A DNA stretch of 64,000 bases from Hordeum vulgare subsp. vulgare (Eukaryota > Streptophyta > Magnoliopsida > Poales > Poaceae): assembly GCF_904849725.1 (NCBI RefSeq), contig NC_058523.1:208223689-208287688 (forward strand), written 5' to 3'. Positions 43,374-54,086 of this stretch are shown in pieces. Under the pieces are notes generated by a model. That model ran no database searches, was not told where the DNA came from, and was given only the letters and a program-made list of their open reading frames with translations. Position 1 is the first letter of the stretch, and every line of letters starts with the position of its first letter. The position numbers were made by a program, and so were the translations under genes.

Positions 43374-46300
43374 TTACATTGTGATGTATCGAACACCCAT
43401 AGCATTATGGTGTTGATCATGTTTTGCTCGAGGAAGAGGTTTAGTCAACGGGTCTGCGACATTCAGATCCGTATGTACTTTACAAATCTCTATTACTCCA
43501 CTCTGGACATGGTCCTGGATGGAGTTGTAGCGGCGTTTGATGTGCTTGATCTTCCGTGAAACCTGGGCTCCCTGGCTATGGCAATGGCCCCAGTGTTATC
43601 ACAGAAGAGAATCATTGGACCCGACACGCTTGGAACCACTCCAAGGTCGGTGATGAGCTACTTCATCCAAATTCCTTCATGAGCCGCTTCTGAAGCGGCT
43701 ATGTACTCCGCTTCACATGTAGATGCTGCCACGACTTCTTGCTTGCTGCTGCACCAGCTCACTCCCCCACCATTCAAAACATACATGTATCCGGTCTGTG
43801 ACTTAGAGTCATCCGGATCTGTGTAGAAGCTAGCATTGACGTAACCCTTTACGACGAGCTCTTCGTCACCTCCATAAACCAGAAACATCTCCTTAGTCCT
43901 CTTCAAGTACTTAAGGATATTTTTGACTGTTGTCCAGTGTTCCATACCGGGATCACTTTGGTACCTCCCTACCAAACTTATGGCAAGGTTTATATCAGGT
44001 CTGGTACACAGCATGGCATACATTAGAGAGCCTACGGCTGAAGCGTAGGGGACAGTACTCATCTTCTCTCTATCTGATGTCGTGGGCGGTGACTGAGTCT
44101 TACTCAATCTCATACCTTGCAAAACTGGCAAGAACCCTTTCTTTGAGTTTTCCATATTGAACTTCTTCAATATCTTGTCAAGGTATGTACTTTGCGAAAG
44201 ACCTATGAGGCGCCTCGATCTATCTCTATAGATCTTGATGCCTAATATGTATGTAGCTTTTCCAAGGTCCTTCATTGAAAAAATCTTGTTCAAATAGGCC
44301 TTTATGCTCTCAACATCTCTATATTATTCCCCATCAATAATATGTCATCCACATACAGTATGAGGAAAGCTATAGAGCTCCCACTCACTTTCTTGTACAC
44401 ACAGGCTTCTCCATAAACCTGTATGAACCCAAACGCTTTAATCACCTCATTAAAGCGAATGTTCCAACTCCGAGATGCTTGCACCAGCCCATAGATGGAG
44501 CGCTAGAGCTTGCACACTTTGTTAGCACCCTTAGGGTTGACAAAAACTTCTGGTTGCATCATATACAACTCTTCCTTAAGGTTCCCATTAAGGAACGCTG
44601 TTTTGACGTCCATTTGCCAAATTTCATAATCATAAAAGGCGGCAATTGCTAACATGATTCGGACAGATTTCAGCTTCGCTACGGGAGACAAAGTCTCTTC
44701 GTAGTCAATTCCTTGAATTTGTCAAAAACCCTTTGCGACAAGTCGAGCTTTATAAATGGTAACATTACCGTTTGCATTAGTCTTCTTCTTGAAGATCCAT
44801 TTATTTTCTATGGCTCGCCGGTCACCGGGAAAGTCCACCAAAGTCCATACTTTGTTCTCATACATGGATCCTATCTCGGATTTCATAGCTTCAAGCCATT
44901 TGTTGGAATCCGGGCCCGCCATCGCTTCTTCATAGTTCAAAGGTTCACCGTTGTCTAACAACATGATTTCCATCACAGGGTTGCCGTACCACTCTGGTGC
45001 GGAGCGTGCCCTTGTGGACCTTCACTGTTCAGTAGTAACTTGATCCGAAGCTTCATGATCATCGTCATTAACTTCCTCTTCAGTTGGTGCCAGCGCCACA
45101 TGAACAATTTCCCGCGCTCGCTACTTTTCTGTTCGAGAGGGGGTGTAATTACCTCATCAAGTTCTACCTTCCTCCCACTTACTTCTTTCGAGAGAAACTC
45201 TTTCTCTAGAAAGGATCCGTTCTTGGCAACAAAGGTTTTACCTTCAGATCTAAGATAGAAGGTATACCCAATAGTTTCCTTAGGGTATCCTATGAATACG
45301 CATTTCTCCCCTTTGGGTTTGAGCTTTTCTGGTTGAAGTTTCTTCACATAAGGATCGCAGCCCCAAACTTTAAGAAACGACAACTTAGGTTTCTTGCCAA
45401 ACCATAGTTCATACGGTGTCGTCTCAACGGATTTAGACGGTGCCCTATCTAAAGTGAATGCTGCAGTTTCTAATGCGTATCCCCAAAATGATAGCGGTAA
45501 GTCGGTAAGAGACATCATAGATCGTACCATATCTAATAAAGTGCGATTACGACGTTCAGACACTCCGTTGCGTTGCGGTGTGCCAGGCGGCGTCACTTGT
45601 GAAACGATTCCACACTTCCTTAGGTGTGTGCCAAACTCGTGACTCAAATATTCTCCTCCACGATCAGATCGTAGACACTTAATTTTTCTGTCACGTTGAT
45701 TCTCGACCTCACTCTGAAATTCCTTGAACTTTTCAAACGTCTCAGATTTGTGCTTCATCAAGTAGATATACCATACCTACTCGAATCATCGGTGAGAGTG
45801 GGAACATAACGGTAGCCACCGCGAGCTTCAATGTTCATTGGACCACACACATCAGTATGTATTATTTCCAATAGGTCGATTGCTCTCTCCATTATTCCTG
45901 AGAATGGAGTCTTAGTCATCTTGCCCATGAGGCACGGTTCGCAAGTGTCAAATGATTCAAAGTCAAGAGACTCTAATAGTCCATTAGTATGGAGCTTCTT
46001 CATGCGCTTAACACCGATATGACCAAGGCGGCAGTGCCACAAGTATGTGGGACTATCATTATCAACTTTACATCTTTTGGTACTCACACTATGAATATGT
46101 GTAACATCACGATCGAGATTCATCAAGAATAAACCATTCACCAGCGGAGCATGACCATAAAATATATCACTCAAATAAATAGAACAACCATTATTCTCTG
46201 ACTTAAATGAGTAGCCGTCTCGCATTAAGCAAGACCCTGATACAATATTCATGCTCAAAGCTGGTACTAAATAAGAATTATTAAGGTTTAAAACTAATCC

Positions 46301-47338
46301 CGACAGTAGATGTAGAGGTAGCGTGTCGACGGCGATCACATCGACCTTGGAGCCATTCCCGACGCGCATTGTCACCTCGTCCTTGGCCAATCTCCGCTTA
46401 TTCCGCAGTTCCTGCTTTGAGTTGCAAATGTGAGCAACAACACCGGTATCAAATACGCTGGAGCTACTACGAGCGCTGGTAAGGTACACATCAATAACAT
46501 GTATATCACATATACCTTTAACGTTGTCGGCCTTCTTGTCCGCTAAGTATTTGGGGCAGTTCCGCTTCCAGTGACCTTTTCCCTTGCAATAGAAGCACTC
46601 AGTCTCAGGCTTGGGTCCATTCTTTTTCGTCTTCCCGGTATCTGGCTTACCGGGCGCGGCAATGGCTTTGCCATCTTTCTTGAAGTTCTTCTTACCCTTG
46701 CCCTTCTTGAAACTAGTGGTCTTGTTGACCATCAACACTTGATGCTCTTTCTTCATTTCTACTTGTGCAGACTTGAGCATCGAGTACAACTCGGGAATGG
46801 TCTTCTCCATCCCTTGCATGTTGTAGTTCAGCACAAAACCTTTGTAGCTTGGTGGGAGAGACTGGAGGATACTGTCAATTATAGCATCATCCGGAAGTTT
46901 GACTCCAAGTGAAGTCAGACGACCGTGTAACCCAGACATTTTGAGTATGTGCTCACTGACAGAACTATTCTCCTCCATCTTACAGCTAAAGAACTTGTCG
47001 GAGACTTCATATCTCTCGACACGAGCATGAGCTTGAAAAACTAGCTTCATCTCTTGGAACATCTCATATGCACTGTGTTGCTCAAAACGCCTTTGGAGCC
47101 CCGTTTACAAACTATATAACATGCCACACCTAACCAGAGAGTAGTCATCACTCCGTGTTTGCCAGACGTTCAGAATGTCCTGGGCTGCTGCGGGAGCGGG
47201 AGGGTCACCTAGCGGCGCATCAAGGACATAAGCCTTTTTAGCTGCTTCAAGTTGCGAACCCAATCCGCATAGTTGCTACCATCATCTTTCAACTTTTTTT
47301 TCTCTAGGAATGCGTTGAAATTGAGGTTGACGTTGGCC
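43374..47338 (-). pseudogene. Copia copy 3 gag-pol polyprotein (broken)
   Basis: ATG at 47338-47336 (MANVNLNFNAFLEK). A ~13-bp loss near 47265 shifts the frame, and a TAA near 47104-47106 replaces a Glu codon. The long frame 47062-45758 has gag, zinc knuckle CFYCKGKGHWKRNC, protease FDTGVVAHICNS, and the integrase finger WHCRLGHIG … CEPC with IHTDVCGP. Next, 45761-44973 holds RSDRGGEY and VSERRNRTLL, 44976-44722 begins reverse transcriptase, 44691-44503 ends at a TAG after NKVCKL, 44484-44302 carries LYVDDILLMG, and 44293-43658 carries RNase H (SSKQEVVAASTCEAEY). The last part (DNTGAIAIAREP, GVRYITM) ends at 43374. Each change of block is a frameshift or nonsense codon. Confidence 0.9.
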
Positions 47339-48595
47339 ATCTACAATATTTATAAAGACAACTTTTAGACTAAGTTCATGACAATTAAGTTCATTTAATC
47401 AAATTAAGTATGAACTCCCACTTAAATCGACATCCCTCTAGTCATCTAAGTGAGACATGATCCATGTTGACTAACCCGTGTCCGATCATCACGTGAGATG
47501 GACTAGTCACCATGGTGAGCAACTTCATGCTGATCGTATTCAACCATACAACTCATGTTCGTACTTTCGGTATCTTGTATTCGAGGTCATGTCTGTACAT
47601 GCTAAGCTCGTCGAGTCAACCTAGGTGTTTCGCGTGTGTAAATCTGGCTTCCACCCGTTGTATGCGAACGTTAGAATCTATCACACCCGATCATCACGTG
47701 GTGCTTCGAGACAACGATCCTTCGCAACGGTGCACACTTAGGGGAATACATTCTCGAAATTTTAAGAGGGATCATCTTATTATGCTACCGTCGTTCTAAG
47801 CAATAAGATGAAAAACATGATAAACATCACAATGCAATCATATAGTGACATGATATGGCCATTATCATATTTGCTCTTTCGATCTCCATCTTCAGGCATC
47901 GCATGATCATCATTGTCACCGGCGTGAAACCATGATCTCCATCATCGTGTCTCCGTGAAGTCGTCACGCCAACTACTACTATCACTACTACTATAGCTAA
48001 CTGTTAGCAATGAAGTAAAACTAGTAAGCACATGGCGTTGCATCTCATACAATAAATTAAGACAACTCCTATGCTCCTGCTGGTTGTCATACTCATCGAC
48101 ATGCAAGTCGTGAAACCTATTACAATAACATGATCATCTCATACATCATACATGCAACATCACAACTTTGGCCATATCACATCACATGTCAAACCCTGCA
48201 AAAACAAGTGAGACGTCCTCTAATTGTTGTTGCAAGTTTTACGTGGCTGATTTGGGTTTCTAGCAAGAACGCTTTCTTACCTACGTGACAGCCACAATGA
48301 TGATATGCCAAAGATATTTACCCTTCATAAGGACCCTTTTCATCAAATCCAATCCGACTAGAGTAGGAGAGACAGACACCCGCTAGCCACCTTTATGCAC
48401 GGTGTGCATGTCTGTCGGTGGAACCAGTCTTAAGTAAGCGTAGGTGTAATGTCGGTCCGGGCCGCTTCATCCCACAATACCACCGGAAAAGAATAAGACT
48501 AGTAGCGGAAAGCAATTGAAAAATCATCGCCCACAACCTTTTGTGTTCTACTCGTGCATAGAATCTACGCATAGAAAACCTGGCTCGGATGCCAC
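47339..48595 (-). other. Leader and primer-binding site of copia copy 3
   Basis: About 1.26 kb non-coding. Minus strand GTGGCATCCGAGCCAGG at 48595-48579 directly follows the 5' LTR and is the PBS, with two or three mismatches to the usual TGGTATCAGAGC. Confidence 0.75.
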
Positions 48596-50376
48596 TGTTG
48601 GGTAACGTAGCATAAATTCAAAAAAACTCCTACGCATATACAGATCTTCCTATGGAGAGACCAGCAACGAGAGAGGGTTGAGTGCATCTTCATACCTTTG
48701 AATATCGCTAAGCAGAAGCGTTGCTAGAACGCGGTTGATGGAGTCGTACTCGCGGCGATTCAGATCGCGGTGTGATTCTGATCTAGTGCCGAACCACGGC
48801 ACCTCCGCGTTCAACACACGTGCAGCCCGGTGACGTTTCCCGCACCTTGATCCAGCAAGGAGGAGGGAGAGGTTGGGGAAGATATCCTGCAGCATGATGG
48901 CGTGGTGTCGATGGAGAGACGAGGTCTCCCGGCAGGGCTTTGCAAACCACCGTGGGAGAGGAGGAAGAAGGGGGGCAGGGCTACGCCGAGGGAGATGGAA
49001 AAGTGTGTGTCAAACAGCCCCAAAAACCCCACTATATATAGGAGGAGGGGAGGGGGGTTCCACCCCTAGGGTTCCCACCCTAGGTGGTGCGGCAGCCCCC
49101 CAGATGGGAGGTGTGGCGGCCAGGGCAGGGGGAGGGGGTGGCGCACCCCTAGGTGGGCCTTAGGCCCACCAGCACCTAGGGTTCCCCCCCCCCCTCTCCA
49201 CCTCTTGCGCCTTGGGCCTCCTTGTGGGAGGCGCACCAGCCCACTTTGGGCTGGTTTCCCTCCCTCTTTTGGCCCATGCTACCTCTTGGGGCTGGTGGCC
49301 CCTCCGGGTGGACCCCCGGGACCATTACCGGTGGTCCCGATGGTCCCGGTACATTACCGGTGACGCCCGAAACATTTCTGGTGTCCAAAACCATCCATCC
49401 TATATATCAATCTTTACCTCCGGACCATTCCGGAGCTCCTCGTGACGTCTGGGATCTTATCCGAGACTCCTAACAACTTTCGGTAACCTCGTATAACAAT
49501 TCCCTATAACCCTAGCGTCATCGAACCTTAAGTGTGTAGACCCTACGGGTTCGGGAGACAGACAGACATGACCGAGACACCTCTCCGGCCAATAACCATC
49601 AGCGGGGTCTAGATACCCATGGTGGCTCCCAGTTGCTCCATGATGATCTCATCGGATGAACCACGATGTCAAGGATTCAATCAATCCCGTATACAATTCC
49701 CTTTGTCTGTCAGTATAGAACTTGCCCAAGATTCGATCGTCGGTATACCTATACGTTGTTCAATCTCGTTACCGGTAAGTCTCTTTACTCGTTCCATAGC
49801 ACGTCATCGTGTGACTAACTTCTTAGTCACATTGAGCTCATTATGATGTTCTACCGAGTGGGCCCAGAGATACCTCTTCGTCACGCGGAGTGACAAATCC
49901 CGATCTCGATTCGTACCAACCCAACAGACACTTTCAGAGGTACCCGTAGTGCACCTTTATAGTCACCAAGTTACGTTGTGATGTTTGATACACCCAAAGC
50001 ACTCCTACAGTATCAGGCAGTTGCACAATCTCATGGTCGAAGGAAAAGACACTTGACATTAGAAAATCTTTAGCATACGAACAATACGATCTAGTGCTAT
50101 GCTTAGGATTAGGTCTTGTCCATCACATCATTCTCCCAATGATGTGATCCCATTATCAATGACATCTAATGCCCATGATCAGGAAACCATGATCATCTAT
50201 TAATCAACGAGCTAGCCAACTAGAGGCTTGCTAGGGACACATTGTGATCTATTTATTCACACATGTATTACTGTTTCCTGTTAATACAATTATAGCATGA
50301 ACAATAGACGATTATCATGAACAAGGAAATATGATAATAACCATTTTATTATTGCCTCTAGGGCATATTTCCAACA
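48596..50376 (-). repeat. 5' LTR of copia copy 3
   Basis: 1,781 bp, same ends as its partner, TATA box at 49033-49040, a few percent divergent from it. Confidence 0.93.
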
Positions 50377-50381
50377 ATAGG

Positions 50382-51348
50382 TGCTTTAAAATAATTACGG
50401 TTTAGGCTTGAACAAATGCGGAATAAAACTAACGTTTAATTTGTCAAGCACAAAACCTACAACAAATTGGCTCACCTATGTGCACGAACAACTTATGCTA
50501 AGCAAGGTAAACAACTAAGTGATAGCAAGATATATGACAATAAACAATATGTCTATCACAAAGTAAAAGTGCATAAGTAAAGGGTTCGGGTAAGAGATAA
50601 CCGAGGCACGCGGAAACGATGATGTATCCCGAAGTTCACACCCTTGCGGATGCTAATCTCCGTTGGAGCAGTGTGGAGGCACAATCCTCCCCAAGATGCC
50701 ACTAAGGCCACCGTAATCTCCTCACGCTCTCGCACAATGCAAGATGTCGTGATTCCACTAAGGGACCCTTGAGGGCGGTCACCGAACCTGTACAAATGGC
50801 ATACCTTGGGGGCGGTCACCGATACATTTCTCGGGGCAATCTCCACAACCTAATTGGAGACCCCGACGCTTGCCCGGAGCTTTACACCACAATGATTGAG
50901 CTCCGAGACACCACCAAGCTTCTAGGACGCAAAAGCATCCACGAAGAACAATATCTAGGGTACTAAGTACCAAAGGTAATAAGCTTCTCAAACTTCACTT
51001 CCACGTATCACCGTGGAGAACTCAAACGATGCAACTAATGCAATGGCAAGGGCACACGGAGTGCCCAAGTCCTTCTCTCCCAGATCCCACCAAAGCAACT
51101 AATGCTAGGGAGGAAAATGAGAGGAAGAACGAAGAAGAACACGAAGAACTCCAAGATCTAGAACCAAGGGGTTCCCCTCACTTAGAGGAGAAAGTGATTG
51201 GTGGAAATGTGGATCTAGATCTCCTCTCTCTTTTCCCTTAAGAACTAGCAAGAATCATTGGAGGGATTGAGAGTTAGCAAGCTCGAAGAAGGTCAACAAT
51301 GGGGGAAGAGCACGTGCTAAAGATATAAGGTTCAATGGGGAAGAAGAC
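50382..51348. mobile_element. Solo LTR Z, middle segment
   Basis: Continues 41565 after removal of copia copy 3. Non-coding; contains two copies of 'gggcggtcaccga' around 50773-50821. It is interrupted by the LARD-type solo LTR, with AAGAC at 51344-51348. Confidence 0.7.
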
Positions 51349-52236
51349 TGTAATGCCCCAAGTGTAGACTTTCCTTTCTTGTAAACCTTCCATGTGGGGC
51401 CACCTTGTCAGAAACCTTGAGGATATCTTTCGTGCTTTGAATCCATGTGTGTTCCCTAGTGCTTACTTCCCTTGCATGCATGAATTACATATCATTCCTT
51501 GCCATACTTATGATTGCATGCCATGATCATGTTACATTTGAGTTTGATAGGAGTAGTGTTGTGGTGTTGTGAGTGCATGTGATCTTGCTAAGATTAAGTG
51601 GTGGTTTTGCACTACCTTGTGAGCATGTGATAATGGTGTGTGATGCAAGAGGAGTGCTTGTCTTTTAAGCTCTTGCTTTCAAACTCCTTTTCCCCTCCTA
51701 TTTCTATTCTTGTCAAAATTCCTTTTTTTTCAAAGATGTTTCTAAAATGTCTAGTGGGAAGATAAAAATGTGCTTATGAAGGGGTGCAATTTTTCTGATG
51801 TATTCTTTGATTTTGGTGGTGTAAATAAATACAAAACAGTAGGTTAATTACTGTTTTGCATTTATTTCGAACATCTCCGAATATTGCTTCCTTTTTTTTT
51901 CTATTGGGCCATAATTCCTTATGACCAGCAGGATTTTTTTTCCTTTTAACTTGGTCCTAGTAGTTTATTTTGGGTAGTATTTTCTTCCCTGTGTGCATTT
52001 TGTTTTGTTTTTGTGTTTAACTAAATAGAAGGCCTCCTGTGTGTTTCTTCTTTTCCCTGGCCCAGTGGGTTTTCCTCCCGTGCTGGCCCAGTAGGCCTCC
52101 CTTCCAGCACGAGGAGCCCAGGCGAGCCCCCTCCTCTCTGACGGCGTTTCTTCTCCTTCCCCCTCTTTCTTCTTTCCGTCAGCTCGTGAGAGAGAGGGAG
52201 AGCTGACGGCGCCGTGGCACAGACGCCGAGGGGCCC

Positions 52237-52243
52237 TATAAAT
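52237..52243 (+). promoter_or_regulatory. TATA box of LARD-type solo LTR
   Basis: CCCTATAAATC in a GC-rich stretch about 890 bp into the LTR, with a CT-rich leader downstream. This is typical of a plant polymerase II promoter. Confidence 0.6.
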
Positions 52244-53148
52244 CTGGGCGTCCGAGCCCCCCCCCCCTCGAATAGGGTTTCCTTCCGCCGCCGCCATCTC
52301 CTTCTTCCCCCTCCATCTCTTCCTTTCCTCCCCAGGTAATCTTCCTGTAGGTAGCAGAGAGTGCATAGGTAGCAGAGAGGGCAGAGCGAAGGGAGAGCTG
52401 CCGGCTTCTTCCGCGGGAGTCGTCGGGCGGCTAGGCCGCCATGTCCAGGGGCTCGGGGCGGCTCCCCGCGTCCCATTCCCGACGCTAGGACCCCGAGGAG
52501 CGGCCCCCCCGTCGAGTTCGTCCCCGTCTTCGCGGCGAACCGGGCGAACTGCGCGGCTCCTCTTCTTCGCCTCCGGCGTCCTCCGTCCCGTCCGGCGCCC
52601 CCTCTTCTCCCCAAGGTGAGACCCGCCGCCCAGTGCTTCCTCCTCCTCAGTCCGGTCCCGATCCGCGGCGAGGTCGTCGTCTTCTCTGCCGGCGTTCGTC
52701 AGGGCGTTGTCGTTGCGTGTACGTGCAGAGTACGAGAGTTAGTGTTGCTGTTAGAGGTAGGGGTGGTAACAGGGGCTTCCTCCTTCCCTCGACGGTAGCG
52801 CGTGACCAGAGGGACCCCCCCCCTCGTCGCCGCCAGCGCCGCTTAGCATCGCCGGCCGTGCAGCGTAGCGACGCCGACAGGGCTGCCCGTCAGGTTCTAT
52901 GCCGCGTGCTCCCAGGCGGGCAGGGTTCCGACAGTTGCGGCTCCGGCAAGCCAAGCGGGGTCCTTTACCCGCGCTCAGGGCGAAAATGGGTCCCCCGAGA
53001 GTCCCGCGGGCCCCGCCGTTGGTTTTCCCCGCCGGTGGTGGCCGGGAGTGGCGCCGCCAGCGTCCTCGGGTCCGGCCGCCGGCGGGATGCTTCCCGTGAG
53101 GCGTGTGTAGTTCTTCTTTACTTGCCAGTCTTAGCCAGACTCCAGTTC

Positions 53149-53226
53149 ATAGCCTGATGGTAGTACCTCTCAGTCATATGCGTGCGCCTGATGGGAGATC
53201 CAGGGTTCGAACCCCCCTCTCGGCAC
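53149..53226 (+). repeat. tRNA-like cassette 1 in LARD LTR
   Basis: D-arm-like start (AGCCTGATGGTAGTA) and a T-arm-like B box GGGTTCGAACCC at 53203-53214. No matching acceptor stem, so not called a tRNA gene. Confidence 0.45.
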
Positions 53227-53298
53227 AATTTTTTAGTTTCTTTTCCTATACGGTAACCAGCAAGGGGAGTTATCTGTTTCCTGTCGCGTTCCTGTCAC

Positions 53299-53378
53299 CA
53301 GTAGCGCAGCTAGTGCAGTGGTTTGTTGGTGACTGGTAATCCAGTAGGTGCCTAGTTCGAATCCCCCTCGGCGCAGGG
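53299..53378 (+). repeat. tRNA-like cassette 2 in LARD LTR
   Basis: A-box-like TAGCGCAGCTAGTGCAGTGG at 53302-53321 and B-box AGTTCGAATCC at 53354-53364, spaced as in a tRNA. The acceptor stem does not pair convincingly. Confidence 0.5.
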
Positions 53379-53465
53379 TATATTTTTGTTGTCAGATTTT
53401 TTTTTCCCTGTTGATCCTATGCAAGAGGAGAAAGGACATGTTTCCCTGTACCCCTCCCCCTTTCT

Positions 53466-53548
53466 GTCGAGTTGGTCATGCTAGTGCAGTGGCTAGGTGG
53501 TGCCCCCTGTACCAGGGGATGCAGGGTTCGAATCCCAGGACCCTGTTA
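53466..53548 (+). repeat. tRNA-like cassette 3 in LARD LTR
   Basis: CTAGTGCAGTGG (53481-53492) is shared with cassette 2. An anticodon-arm-like CCCC…GGGG stem lies at 53504-53518, and the B box GGGTTCGAATCCC at 53524-53536 is a full consensus match. Confidence 0.5.
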
Positions 53549-54063
53549 TTGCTGTAGCTATTTTTTTCCCTTATTTTCTTGCTGCCTTTAGTGGTTCTAC
53601 CTCTTCCTTGGGCTTGGGCAGCAAGCTGGATTTAAGTTCATTTTTTCTTCCCTCCTGCTAGTGTAGTTAGTAACAGTTCCCTCTGTGTGTGAGTTGCACA
53701 CTTGCAAGTGATTAGATGTGGTAATGCTAGCATTGTGAGCCTTGTGGATTGCATCTAGTGGTGTGGAGAACACTTGGTGGGAGTTGTGCATGTGATGTGT
53801 TTTCATTGTGTGTGTTGTGCCTTAAGGAGATAAGATGCACTAGCTACTCTTGTGGAGCCCATCTTTGGGAGTTTTAGGTGGTATAAGAGATCTTGTAGAT
53901 TTAATTATCTTGCCTTGTTATAGTGGAGTGTGCACCATCACATGCCCATGTGTGGGGGGTGTGTATACTCTCTTGTTATATATAAAGATTTCTTGTGTGT
54001 GAGCTTGATGCTAGTGCTTGAGAGGAATTGTGTGTGTTGGAGTTGTTGATGTGCATGACACAA

Positions 54064-54086
54064 ACATGGGGTTCAAACCCCCATGT
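54064..54086 (+). repeat. T-arm-like hairpin
   Basis: Perfect 8-bp stem (ACATGGGG/CCCCATGT) around the seven-base loop TTCAAAC, the size and sequence of a tRNA T-loop. I see no A box upstream. Confidence 0.4.

Larger units (their letters stand above)
41566..50376 (-). mobile_element. Full-length copia element of Angela/WIS lineage (copy 3)
   Basis: LTRs 41566-43341 and 48596-50376, internal 43342-48595, all minus strand. The target duplication ATAGG is at 41561-41565 and 50377-50381. It is inserted in solo LTR Z. Confidence 0.95.

Noticed and set aside
50556..51240. Short frames in the middle of solo LTR Z as a host gene
   Set aside because: Z is continuous with 41526-41565 and 56926-58187 once insertions are removed and shows TG…CA ends with a 5-bp duplication; no protein similarity is visible.
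52021..53157. Overlapping frames of 133-197 codons in the solo LARD LTR
   Set aside because: Frames are open on both strands of the same GC-rich stretch, with low-complexity Arg/Gly/Pro content; this is compositional.
53149..53548. True tRNA genes
   Set aside because: B boxes are good, but I could not pair a seven-base acceptor stem or find a proper anticodon loop with T33 in any of the three.
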